Assembly: GCA_030686995.1 (NCBI GenBank) | Contig: CM060697.1 | Location: forward strand, 105,399,272-105,463,271 | Direction: 5' to 3' | Origin: Artemisia argyi | Taxonomy: Eukaryota; Streptophyta; Magnoliopsida; Asterales; Asteraceae | Length of the DNA stretch: 64,000 nt | Shown here: piece after piece, positions 22,775 through 34,512 of the stretch | Layout of the letters: every line of letters starts with the position of its first letter | Numbering within the stretch: position 1 is the first letter of the stretch | Made by a program: the position numbers and the translations under genes | The notes under the pieces: generated by a model | Databases searched by the model: none | Seen by the model: the letters and a program-made list of their open reading frames with translations, nothing else | Told to the model about the DNA's origin: nothing

Positions 22775-25700
22775 ATGTCTAGCTCTACAGCACAAGCAAG
22801 CCAGCCGCCGGATGGAAAAGATGTTACGCAGGAGCAAAAGGACCTACAAAGATCTGCTGAAAAAGGGAAAGCGCCTGTCATAGAAGTGGAAGAGACAGAT
22901 CTTATGGATTTGAAAGCAAAAGATATGGAAAAGCCGTTGGAGGTTAAGGTGTATAGGAAATGGACATCCCGAAATGTTCCAAACCCAAATCCAACTGGCC
23001 TATGTTTCATGTTACTAGACAGAAAGGTTAGTCCCCCAAAATTTTTTGTTTTTTCAATACAAAATTTGAATAAAGAAATTGAAATTGATATGAAACCCGT
23101 GCTGTTGAAAATGGAATTGCTCATAGGGTTCTGCCATACAAGCAAATGTACAGCTATGGGACATGCGGCAATTCGATACAAGCATGCAAGTGGGATCGTG
23201 TTACAGGATTGAAAGGTTTGGATGCAAGAATACGGATAACTGGCAACAAACATTGAATAATCCCCTCCAATGTTTTAAAAATCGCGCCTAAGGCGCGCCT
23301 ACTCCCTAAATCCCACGAGGCTCTAGCCTTTGGGATTTTTTTAGATCGAGGCTCATAACATGCATGAATCTCGTAAAAATCGCAGCGCCTTGGGGGTTTT
23401 TGCGCTTTAGCGCCTTGGGGATTTGTGCGCCTAGAAGATGTAACGGGTTTTTTTGCCTTTTTTTCTTAATAGTAAGATACATTTTGGGCTTACATGTTAT
23501 ATACATTTGGCCCTTTAAGTTATAAAGTATCTAATAACCCTAATATTTTAGAAAATAACTAAAACACACAATTAACAAAGAATTATGTTTTTTTGTAATC
23601 TAATGTCTAAGAATAGTAGCTTATTAACAGATACAAATATTGTTTCTTTAGTGTTAAGTGTTACAAAACAACTATAGATTTTTTATTTTTTTTTTGTTGA
23701 TAGTTGATAGTTTGATACATGGTAATTTGTTAAATTTTATAAGTCATAAACTCATATACTGTAATGTATATTCAGGAATTTAGGGTAGTTCATGAATTCT
23801 GATATGCTGCTTGCTTAATATATTGGGTTTAAATGCAACATTTGTTAGATGTAATAACTATTAATTGGCATTATGCATTGAATATTGATATTTTTGTGTT
23901 ATTTAAGCTGCATAAGTTGTCACATATGTTATAAAAAAAACCTAAGTGTATAGTGCGCCTCATATTTATGAATCCCGCGCTTTAGTTTGCGCCTCGACTC
24001 GAGGCTCTTTGACCTCCTTTGCGCCTTAGTGCGCCTTGAGCCTTTCAGAACATTGATCCCCTCACACTGCTGCTTGGAAGATACACTTTGGTTACGCCGA
24101 TTGAAGACAATGGTTTCGCTAACCATTACTTTAACTTTGTAGCATATAACGAAATCAGCCAGAGGGCGGATACAAGGGACTACACGCTCACAGGTTTTAA
24201 AAACTATTATACGGTTTATCAAAGAATTTTTTTTAAAACACTAGCACTAAAATAATTTGATACAGATTACATTGGAGTCATAAGAAACATTAGTCATATA
24301 AGGGAGTCGGGCGATCCTACAACTAACAGGATCCTAAGAAGAACCATCGATCTACAGAATCTCAAGTAAGTACCTATCCTTAAACATGATAGATCTTTGA
24401 AATTGCAGCAGTAGATAAATAGTGTTTTACCAATACAGCGGGAATGTCTTAGCACTAACAGTGTGGAACGAGATGGCTAGCAACTTTCCTTTGGAAACAA
24501 TGAGCCAGCTAGAACAGCCTATCATTCTAGCGGTAACATCATGTTGGGCACGCCGTTTCTCAGGTTTTCTTTTACCGCTAACTATAATTATGAATGGATT
24601 ATAAAATTATTATTTACTTTTGTTGTTGTTGGCTGTGTAGGAGGGTTACAACTATCTGCGACACCAGCAACCTTCTATTACATAAATCCCGACGTTGAGG
24701 AAGCACATCGTATCCGGGAACTGTATGCACATCCATACACAACCATTTCCTTTTATCTGATATTGTCATAATCAACATCTAAAATTAAAAAAATAACTGA
24801 CTACAGGTATAATGAAATGGTTATGCCAATGCCTGCATTGAAAATACCCGCACTAAACTTTCAGCAACCACATCACGGGTTACAAAGGGTCACGACACCG
24901 TTAAACATAGTGATGCAAACAAACCCTGATAGTTTGGTGGTAAGTTGATAACCATTGCTGGTATACATTTATGTGGCTACATATTACTAATACCCATTTG
25001 TCTCGCAACTTTACAGCAACAATTTACGGTTCAAGCTACCATCCAAGCCATAGATGAGCAGATGGCTTGGTATTTCAACCGTTGCAGGACGTGTGGGAAT
25101 AAGGTCACAGATATCATGCCCCACAGGCACTGCCAGCAACCAGGAGTCATACAAAAACCGAACTACAGGTAAAACATTCCTGTACCGTAAATGAAATATA
25201 TTACGGAGTAACTTACCAATAATGTAACAACAAAAAACTAATTTATGCAACACTTCAAATCTGTTTTACAGTTACTGCTTCAGAGTTACATTGGCCGATG
25301 AAACCGGAAACATTATCATGACATGTTTTAGTCCAGAAGCGAACTCGCTAATGACAACCAGTGTGACAGAGCTGCTAACGTATATACCAGATCCTGATCC
25401 GTACGTTTTCCCACCGCTGATACTGGCCCTACTGAATACAACCCATATTTTCCATATTCACCTTGCAAAAGGCAGTAGAAGGGGGCTACCAAGGTTTATT
25501 TTAGATGGAGCCGAAAACCCGGATATACCTGCTCTACCACCGCCAGAGCCGCAAATTCAGCAGGCGGAACAGATTCCTACTTCAGGGAGCCCAACAGATG
25601 TAGCGGTGGTTCCGGAAATAGGAACAAGTTCCTCTGGCGAAGGACCATCACAGCCAGCTGTTCCTGAAGAAATTTCACCGCAGACACCAAGTGCGACAGA

Positions 25701-25908
25701 AATTGGAACAAGCACCATTACTCCACCACCGCTGACAGATGAACCGGCAGAAATACCAACAACAAGAACGGAAATAAGATCTACTACAGTGCGTAGGCAG
25801 CTCTTTGAAGAAAGCACCTCATCAGAAGTCATTGCTGAACCAACCAGTGTTACCAGCTCTCCGGAGGAACAAGAACAGCCTGATGCAAAGAAGATGAAGC
25901 GCGAGTGA
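22775..25908 (+). pseudogene. Helitron RPA-like single-strand-binding protein gene, interrupted by a hAT element
   Basis: Exons: 22775-23026, 23127-24193 (containing the hAT at 23268-24055), 24266-24365, 24439-24563, 24641-24722, 24807-24939, 25017-25168 and 25272-25908. All junctions join in frame once the hAT and one target copy are removed. The protein has RPA70-like OB folds (VYRKWTSRNVPNPN, then SCYRIERFGCKNTDNW, YIGVIRNIS, NVLALTVWNEMASNF, GLQLSATPATFYYINP). A C-terminal zinc-ribbon OB fold follows (WYFNRCRTCGNKV, then HCQQPG). A Pro/Thr/Ser-rich tail ends at 25,908. Such proteins accompany many plant Helitrons and are thought to bind the displaced strand. Apart from the hAT insertion I saw no nonsense codon. 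Confidence 0.88.
23268..24055. mobile_element. Non-autonomous hAT element, 788 bp, in an RPA exon
   Basis: An exact 8 bp duplication ATCCCCTC flanks the element (23260-23267 and 24056-24063). The left end CAATGTTTTAAAA and complemented right end CAATGTTCTGAAA form imperfect terminal inverted repeats. The interior is AT-rich with clusters of GCGCC and AAGGCGC near both ends. Removing element plus one duplication restores the RPA reading frame (TLNNPLTLLLGRY), which proves the insertion. No transposase is encoded. Confidence 0.93.
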
Positions 25909-26263
25909 TCGCTAACTGCGCCAAAGGTTTGGGAAGCTTCCAGCTCCGCTAAACCAAGAAATGTAAATTATGGACAATGAAGTTAGTAGTATGTAATGTA
26001 GCTAAAACTAATCTCCCAAAAAACGCATAAAGCGAATACTAACAGTCACGGCAAAGGCATACAGCTTGATAGCAAATGTGGCTGTATAATTTTGTGTTAG
26101 CCGGCCGTGACATGTGGATAGCAAAATGCAGGCATACCTGTAATGTTTTGTATACTTAGGCTATCCTATATATATATATGTATGTTTAGCTAAAAGTTAT
26201 CATCTACATATGTCCCATGCGAAGTATAGCTACAACTGCTGTTAACACAAGGACTGTACATAC

Positions 26264-26295
26264 CCCGCCGCAACGCGGCGGGTACAGCCTCCTCG
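26264..26295 (+). mobile_element. Helitron 3' terminus with CTCG variant
   Basis: A 7 bp perfect stem CCCGCCG/CGGCGGG with a CAACG loop (26264-26282) is followed nine bases later by CTCG (26292-26295) and then T. Position, hairpin and downstream T fit a Helitron 3' end. The usual CTRR is replaced by CTCG, either a subfamily variant or a terminal mutation. The 387 bases between the RPA stop and this end hold no other gene. Confidence 0.65.
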
Positions 26296-26984
26296 TTGGG
26301 AACATGTTAAGTTCAAAAAAAACAATAATAATAAATTTAAAAAAAATGGCACATGCTTATTTGGTGTCCTTTTTGTCATTCGACAACCCATATTCGTTCT
26401 TATCTTTGACTAAATATTAAATTTTACTCACCAAAAGAAAAAACGAAGTAAATGTGGTTTGTGTTTTACACATTTATGTGATATAGAAAAATTAAAGGAA
26501 TATAGCGAGATATTTTGCTAACAACATATTCCATGGCATAAGGCTGGACACATTGATTCAATCCCCTCTTTTTCTTTGTCATGTCAGCTTTTTCTCTTTA
26601 GCGACCTACAGATAATTGGGTGCCCCAGTAAGAGCGACCTATACTATAAAAAACATACCCTACAAAAATACCTTTTATATTTAATTAAACACACACACAA
26701 AGAAAAAAAAGGAACGATAGTCGATCGTGTTGGTGACCAAGTAGGGAAAAAATCGTGGGGGGATCGACTGTGATTATTTCCCACAGTAAGGTGATTGGGT
26801 GATGATCGAATAGGGACAAAAAAATAAGTCAATCCCCCTTCTTACTGTAGCCTAAAACATTTCATGATAAAATTAATACGTTTAAGGCTAAGAAGGAGGA
26901 TAAAATAAAAAGTAGTTTACTCTTAAAAAGTATAAAAAGTCATTAGATATCGACATGAGTTTCTTCTTGTTTGTTTGAGCGGGG
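26296..26984. other. No gene seen
   Basis: AT-rich sequence outside the Helitron end. GATCGACT and CGATCGT motifs cluster near 26,715-26,770, but no element ends were recognised. Confidence 0.4.
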
Positions 26985-27220
26985 TATTGATGAACACTTT
27001 GATATTGATAAACATTTTATATTGATAAACATTTTTTATCGATAAACAATTTGTAGTGATGAACAGTCTGGCAGAATATTGATGAACATAAAAAATTTGA
27101 TCAACATTTTGCATTAATGAACACAAACACATATTTTTTTTATTATTTGATGAACATAACAAACATTTTTGTATTTTTGATGAACAATTACTTGATCAAC
27201 AATTTTGTTTCCTCATCTTT
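26985..27220. repeat. Irregular short repeat based on GATGAACATT
   Basis: At least ten variants of TGAT(G/A/C)AACA(T/A)TTT occur at spacings of about 15-30 bases. Homopolymer lengths vary between copies, giving an irregular minisatellite. Open frames across it are incidental. Confidence 0.65.
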
Positions 27221-29109
27221 TTTGATAAATAACTTCCTTGTTAAATATCATGGCAGTATATTGGTCTACGTTTTGTACTGTGCTAAAAAAAAAAAAAAAA
27301 AAAAAAAAAAACTGATGAACTTTTTGTATTAATGAACATAACACACATTACCAATATATATTAAATCCCTAAAACTACGACGTCGTTTTATGTCCCGGAT
27401 TTCCCGCCAAAATCAGCCAGGCTCCTTGAGCTCATGTTTACTAGCTCAAGTTCCTTTTTTTTTGCCCAGCCCACCGATGCCCAGTGAAAATTTATGCGAG
27501 TTATTTATGAACCATGATTCCATATCCAGAACATTCATCTGCTTTCTCAACCACACATTCCACATCCAGAACCTTACGCCGCCATCGTCATCATCAGTAT
27601 TTTCAGCTTTGATTCTTCAGGAAACTAATCACGATCAGCATTGTAGCGAAAGTATGATTCCTAAAAAACAACCGGATCAACATTTTTTATTCTTCATCAT
27701 TTGTTAACCTTTCATATCTTCAAATAAGATATCTTTGTTCTTAAGCTTCTAATGTGAGATTTAAAGGTATAATTCCATTTTTTTGTTGGGATTTATATTT
27801 TTATTTCCTAATATATTAAATATTTAATTGAATGTTATGTTCACTAAAGGATGTTATTTATATGAATATCAAGTGTTTGATGAAATGCCTAAAAGAATTC
27901 ATGTTTTTTTTAGGTTACTATATAACAATGATTAAGATGATACCAAATCCGTTTATCTAAGGTAATCCGTCCAACTTATTTAAGTTTTTTTGTTGATTAA
28001 ATTGATATAACGATTCAACAATCTTTTATTATTATAACGATTCAACAATCTTTTTGTGATATAAAGGCTATTGATTTTGTGGCTATTTTGTTTTGATGCA
28101 CCACAGCGGGCTTAATACATTAGATACAAATTTTTTTTGGCTGAGAGCACACAAAAACATGTATTATGCATTTTGTTATTCTATTAGTTTAGACTTTAGT
28201 GGGAATTTGTTACTTTTATTTGCCTCTTTGATCACCTACAGAGAGTGTGTTCTTTTTTGCCGCTACTAACGTTTGGTAATATATACTTGCATTGATGGAT
28301 ACAGAGATAATTTTTCTTATTATACATGATTAAGAAATATGTGTATTTCATTTTTCTGTTAGGCACAATCAATAAAGATGTCTATTATTTCACTCTTAAA
28401 ACTAGCATGCAAGTGGCATCTTCATCTTCGGTTAATATTATTGTCTTAGTAAGATTACGTGTCACTGATTAATCATGTACTTCACTTATGCGGGCTTAAC
28501 AAAGAAAGCAAAGGACCAAAAATATCTTCTGTACAGAGAGCAGTCGGCGATTGTCCCCGGCTGATCAGATTAGCCCTTCTTCCTCAAAAGAATGTAAGTA
28601 TTAGTCTGATTATGTAATTATTTGGTGAATGGTTTTTTACTTTTTTTGTTAGGTTGAGGTGGAATATGTGAATGGAATTCGATGTATTTCGCCTGTTGAA
28701 TATGTGAATGGAATTCAATCCAAGTCTGCAAAGTTGTGACTGGTAACCAATTGTTTATAGAGCGGACAATTACAAATTACATTGTAAGAGTGGTTTATCT
28801 CTTTGTTACTGTTTGTGTGGAACTTTTTTGTTTCTTTCTGGTGGTATTCTGTTTGTTTTTAAGTTGTTAATAAACTATTCAAATGAGTAATTTATACATC
28901 ATCTTTCATTTTAATTTAAGATACATTATATAATCTTACATATGTTTGTTTTTGTAGCGATGACGATGACAACTGATCGTTCACTTCCAACTACTCAAAA
29001 GCAACAACGTTTTGAGAAACAGGGTACGCTCAGGAATAACTGTTACCGCTATCTAAGTTCCTAAATGACCTACTGATTGATACAATTTTATACTTATTTA
29101 TTTCCAAGG
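27221..29109. other. No recognisable gene
   Basis: An A-run lies at about 27,285-27,310. An open frame at 27,390-27,707 (Ser/Pro-rich) has no recognised domain. GAATATGTGAATGGAATTC occurs twice near 28,664-28,718. Intron-like T-rich stretches and possible splice sites (for example TTTGTAG near 28,958) suggest an old gene or captured exons, but no product can be named. Confidence 0.35.
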
Positions 29110-30599
29110 TATTCGCAAGAAATACGAATAATCCGAGTCGTATCCCGTGAAGGAGTGAATGAATTTGTAGTAATCGATTCGTGAAATCGTGTTGTGAAAA
29201 AGTGGGAAAGTGAAAATTTTTGATTCTAAAACTAAAATAGTGATGAGTAACAAGAAAATAAGCAGAAAGTACAAGCTACTTATGTAAAAATGTTTAAAAA
29301 CGTAAAACGAATAAACTAACGCGAATTTTAAACGTAACGTACAAATTTAAAAGTGAATTTTAAAGAAAAATGATCCGAAAAATGTAAAACAAATTTTTAA
29401 AAATCTTTAACAACTAAAAATAATTTTGAGAAAAAGAAAAATATTTTTTTTACTTTTTATTTATTTTCTATGAATTAATTTCTATTTTTGGAATAATAAA
29501 AGAGATTAAAAATAAAATAAAATGTTAAAGTAAATGGGAAAAATACAAATAAAATTTAGGAAAATCTAAAATAACTGAAAAGAATTTTCAAAAATATTTT
29601 TGGATTTTTTAAGCTTTTTCTGATTTTTATTTGATTTTTCTTTATTAAAGTATTTAAAAATTGATTAAAAACTAAAATAAAAAAAGAAAAATAGCAAATT
29701 AACTCAGAAAAATATGAACTTTTTATGGGAATAAAATAAGAAAAATAGCAAATCAACTCAAAATCAGCTTATTATGAGTGCTTAATAATAAGCACTTGCA
29801 ACAAAACTGACTGAAACTTAAACAACAAATGTTTTTACTCAAATAAGCTCAATGAAACTCATATTAGAACAGTAATTACACAGGAACACTACTAATGAAT
29901 CAAAAAGCAGTTGAGAATAAGCCAAATGAATAAGCAGTATAAAGCCAGAATAAGCTACAAGCTCAGAAATGAAAGCAACAACTAAACTGAGCATGAAACA
30001 ACTTAAAACTCTCAATAAGCACAGGAAATAAGCAAGATAAGCATATCTATGCAGTAACAATTTAAGACAGATTAACAGGTCTAGATCCCCTACTTTGGGC
30101 ACTAATTAAGCAGTTCTAATAAGCCAATAATGAAAATCTAAAAGCAGAATCTTAATCTCTACACTATAAGCTATCTCTAAACTAAAAATGCCCAAAAGTA
30201 AGCTCAATTGCACCACTAATAAGAGCCTAGTTCAGGTCTGCTCCCAATAAGTAATCTGCAGATGTTTGACTAATTTAATGCCAACAAAGTTTGACCTAAT
30301 TGAATTTTAATGACCTGAATTTTATACTAGGTGTAAGATTAACATGATAAAACATTAAAATCCTTTGCTCAAACATAAAATGCACCAGAAGATCAAACAG
30401 GTATGAACAGAAACAAATTGTAGCAGGCAAGAAATGATGATCAAGCTAATTTTGACTTTTCTCTTTATACCTACTGACTTTATGCTACAATTATCATAAA
30501 CTAACTTAGTGTGATCTAATAGTGTAGAAACCATAACAAACTAACAACTATAACAGCAGGAACAAGTAGATCCAAACAGTCCTTAAACTACAGATTATA

Positions 30600-33500
30600 T
30601 GTGACAACTGGTAAATTAGGGAGCCATTTTAAAAACCCGCATTACATTAAAAGTTCGTTTATAAATTATGTTGAAAAATTTTATTCGTAACGAACTTGTA
30701 AAACCTATATTGTGGTTGATAATATTTAAAATTTTTATGGAATCGAATTTGGATTATCGATGTGATGAGAATTTATTTCGAGATTTATTTGGCACTACGT
30801 TGACTCCGGCACTAGAACGACCTAACAAAAATTGAATGTTTTGGATTTATGGTTCGACTGTATATTTATTTTGAACGTATTGTGATATTTTAAAGTTTTG
30901 AGAACGAGCTCGGTCCGAGAAAGAGTTGGAGTATTTTATAACGTTACGGGTTTTGGTTCGTGTAATTTACACCTAGCCACCCTACCCTAAATATAATAAT
31001 ACTTTTATTTTTATTATTATTATTATTAGTATTATTGTTATTTAAAAGAAAGAAAGGAAAGAAAATAAAAAGAAAAGAGTAAGCTACAAAGCGTCCTTGT
31101 GGTTCCTGGATTATCACCCAAACACAAACAACATTTTCACCATCTCTCATCTCTCCCCCTTCTCTCTCTTTTTGCTAACCCTAGCCACCACAAGCAGTCG
31201 CCGCCCTGCTGCTGCTCCACCGCCACCACTACGAACCACACCGCCACCATAAAAATAATCCTTATCACTAGATCTTTTAGATCCACCAGTGCACGCGCTA
31301 ATTTATTGGTTTATTCGAAGATTTCGTGTTCTTTTCTTGTCAAATCGAAGGTAAGGCGAGTCACAAGAGGGTTGTGACTCGGATTTTTACTAAAAACGTG
31401 ACCAGGAGGCCGCGAGTTATATTTTTCTGGTTGGGTTTTGATGAATAACGAAATAAACATGTGGGTTTTGAATAAAACATGATCTTATACGAGTTTGGTA
31501 TCCGGGTTGGATGTTTCTTGGGTATGTCGAGTTTGAACCGTGAGCCTATGCCCACGGCTTGGCTCGTTTTCATCTTCCTTGTGGTTACTTGATATATTTG
31601 TTTTGTTTGAGTCCTTGTAGTATATTGATTCTTAGACTCGGATTGAGATGGTAACGAGGGAGTATGAGTATAAAATAGATTGATTTTGAGTTGTGTATAT
31701 TATTGTTGTGGTTGGGAAGACGTGACCCACGAGGTCCGTTTGGTTTGCTTGTGGCTCGTAGGAGCTAAGTCAAGACCCAAGTGAGTCCCTCGGTTCGTGT
31801 TGGTTTCTTGATGTTCTTCTTGTTGTCACTGTTTTGTTTCCTGTTGTGTTAATTGTTATGAATTGTTGTTGTTATTGTTCTGTTGTATCTTGGACCGAGT
31901 AGCAGTAGAAGAGCCGGGGCTCTTGTGGTCTCGGCATGGACTTGATATATAATATTGTGAAGTGTTGACGAATGGTAAATGTGGGGACCGATTGTGAGAC
32001 GGTCACTTAGATTGACGGAGATAGGTTAGTCGGGTGCCGTAGTCGGACCCTATTGTTGTAGCACGTGTTATGGGTATTGTTTGGACGGAGTTGGATTGAT
32101 TGATTATGATTTGGTTATTTCTATTTTGGACTTGGACAATGAGCCGAGAGTGATGACTCGGACATGTGACCATTTCGTATGACTCGATGAAAATTTATAA
32201 TCAAACGCAAATAATAAAACTCGTAATAATATTATTAGTAATATAAATGTTTATATAAATATATAGACGTGAATAACGTATATATAAATATATAAATGCG
32301 TATATTAATAATAACAAGATCACGAGTAATATTATAACAATAACGTGACTATAAATATTATGCTATGAAAGTAGTGTAATATTATTGGGAGCGTTATTAT
32401 GATTAAACATTATAAATAACGATGAAATCTTGACGTTGAATAAATATTAAATAAAATAATATCTTTTAATGAACGAGGAAAACTATCGGGTTATACGGGG
32501 TCGTGGTCACCTGAGTCCAAGTGGATTATTATTTGTGACGTTTGTGTAGTCACCGATATATGACAATTAATACACTCACTTTCGATAACTACGTAACTTA
32601 TTTAATCGACGGGTTAAATAAGAGCTATTTAGTTATTTAAATCGAGTATATTAATGGGCATCGTATCCTACGACGCCCATAGGTTGTGGTATGTGTACGA
32701 GAATAATAAATTACTAAGTATCTCGTGAGGTTGCCAAATTGACGAATTTGGTAAGCTCAACGGCATAATTAGAGAATTTATTAAACTTTGATATATACCA
32801 TATAGTACTTTATGTGCAATGTGTGACCTAGGATTCGGGTATAATCTTAGAATGGTATATTAAGTAAATAAATATGGGGGATTACCAAATCGACGGATTT
32901 GATAAACTTCGATGATTTATTTAAATAATATATTGGACTAATATTAGACCTATAGATTGTTTTATTATTCTTTTTGTTGTGACTTCTTGGTTTGAGTTGT
33001 GTCGACCCACCACCCGCATGGATACCAAACGTCAAACTCCAAACTAATACGAGATTTATACGAGAAATGGATTTTCGGAAGTAAAATGGAATACGTTCGG
33101 GTTTGGGAATATTTGATTTTGAGGAAATGATTTCTGAAAGAGTTGACATTGTTAGGTCGTGCCGAGTCCGTAGTTGCCGTCTTTTGAGTTACTATACATC
33201 TTACTTCTACCGATTTCTTCTTGCTGATTTCTGGACTTGAGGTGAGTCATAGCCCCACTTTTTCTCTTGAACTATGTTTTCAATACTTGGGGTGAGAAAC
33301 GTGCAAATTATTTTATGTGGACTTTTATCGCTTTTATATTCTTTTCGAAACTTGCTATGCTTATGTAACTAGGAAGAGCGAGGCCTAACCTAGAGTTAGG
33401 TAAGCTACACAACGAGGCCTAGACTAGATCTAGGTAAGTTGTACATGTCGTATCCTTACGCATGTTGGGTATGTCGTATCCTTACGCATACATATTGATT

Positions 33501-34092
33501 TGATTGGTTTTTGATCATTTGACTATAGTGTGCACCTATAGGTTATTGATACTTCGGAGGTTATCCGAGTATTTATGAAATTACGGGAGGTACCCGTGTA
33601 TCTATGTTGTGGCGGAGGGTATCCGCAGGTTTATTACGGAAGGTATCCGTGTATTTATGATGGAGCGGAGGGTATCCGCAGGCTGTAGTGAATCCCTAGT
33701 ATAGCTAGCAAGCGTTTTGCGTATATGTCCACTATATTGAATTATGAATTTAAACCTATGATCTCACCAGCGAAAGCTGACTTTTAGCACGTTTTCTCAG
33801 GTAATTAAGTGACGATTTGGATGCTTGGATTGGAAGGCTCGGCTATGGCACCTGGTTTATGGATCAATTTTTCTAAAACTCTGATATTTAATTGTGGACC
33901 TACGTTTATCTCTTTTGGGCCTGACTCTGAATGAATGTTGGGATAAATGTAAACTTTAAAACCCCGTTTTGGTTGTGTTTTTCTTATGTTTACTTTATCT
34001 CGTTCTTTTATGTCTTGTGTTGGATACCAGTCCCCATAACACCTCGAAAGCTTGTTGAGTCTTCCGCTGTACCAAATTTTGGGAGTGTTACA
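30600..34092 (+). mobile_element. Solo LTR, 3,493 bp, probably Ty3/gypsy (Tekay-like)
   Basis: It begins TGTGACAACTGG and ends GGGAGTGTTACA (TG...CA). The 5 bp target duplication TTATA is exact (30595-30599 and 34093-34097). The partner LTR copy holds the uninterrupted site at 54679-54683. No internal coding region or second LTR is present, so this is an LTR-LTR recombination product. The length and TGTGACAAC start recall long Tekay-type LTRs of Asteraceae; that lineage is inference. A pyrimidine-rich CACCATCTCTCATC tract near 31,138 may be transcribed leader. Confidence 0.85.
33540..33690 (+). repeat. Short repeats inside the solo LTR (GGAGGGTATCCG)
   Basis: Five variants of CGGA(G)GGTATCCG(T/C)(A/G) occur in 150 bases. 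They follow two ATGTCGTATCCTTACGCAT copies at about 33,446-33,490 and two CGAGGCCTA...TAGGTAAG units at 33,379-33,437. Such arrays are common in long plant LTRs and may be regulatory. Confidence 0.7.
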
Positions 34093-34470
34093 TTATACTA
34101 GCAACATGAGATTTGGAACATTTAACAACAAAGTAATGATCAATCTAGATACACTAACAATACTAGAAACTGAATAAATAGCAAACAACAACAATCAAAA
34201 GCTAGAACTCAGAATCACAGATCAATCAAATATGATGCATAATATAAACAAATTCAATGCAAATCAAACATAAATGATCAAACAAGCTCAATTATATCAA
34301 ATACTCCTACAACATGAACAAATAGAAACAATGGAATAGTAATTAACTAGACTAAGCAGATCTAAATCAATAGACTATAAATTGGAATTAATAACTAAAA
34401 ATTGAAGTGATATTCTTACAATTTAGTACCTCAGCTAAATAGAGGATTTACTCTAACCAAGCCTATCTTT

Positions 34471-34512
34471 TTTTTTTGGTAAAGGGGAGTAATCCTGCAC
34501 CCTGGTAAAATA
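34471..34512 (-). mobile_element. 42 bp 5'-truncated retroposed insert
   Basis: It is flanked by a perfect 16 bp duplication AACCAAGCCTATCTTT (34455-34470 and 34513-34528). The single-copy site is present in the partner LTR at 55041-55056. On the minus strand the insert ends in an oligo(A) run, the mark of LINE-machinery retroposition. It is too short to name the SINE or LINE family. Confidence 0.85.

Larger units (their letters stand above)
15341..26295 (+). mobile_element. Large Helitron of autonomous type (Rep/helicase plus RPA), inactivated
   Basis: The element combines a Rep/helicase gene (15,341-22,436), an RPA-like gene (22,775-25,908) and a 3' hairpin terminus (26,264-26,295), all on the + strand. 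This is the standard gene set of autonomous plant Helitrons, rolling-circle-type transposons. The true 5' end lies upstream of 15,341 and is unresolved, so the total exceeds 11 kb. Both genes are broken: nonsense codons and frameshifts in Rep, and a hAT insertion in an RPA exon. It is therefore a former autonomous element. Its termini, if intact, could still be mobilised in trans. Confidence 0.9.

Noticed and set aside
26264..26282. Strong GC hairpin as a transcription terminator
   Set aside because: In a plant genome, after a Helitron RPA gene and followed by a CTCG-T end, it fits a Helitron terminus better.
27390..27707. 105-codon open frame as a host gene
   Set aside because: No recognisable domain, no supported splice partners and low-complexity surroundings.
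31099..31377. 92-codon open frame in the solo LTR
   Set aside because: Ser/His/Pro/Thr-rich frame from the pyrimidine-rich LTR leader; no coding evidence.
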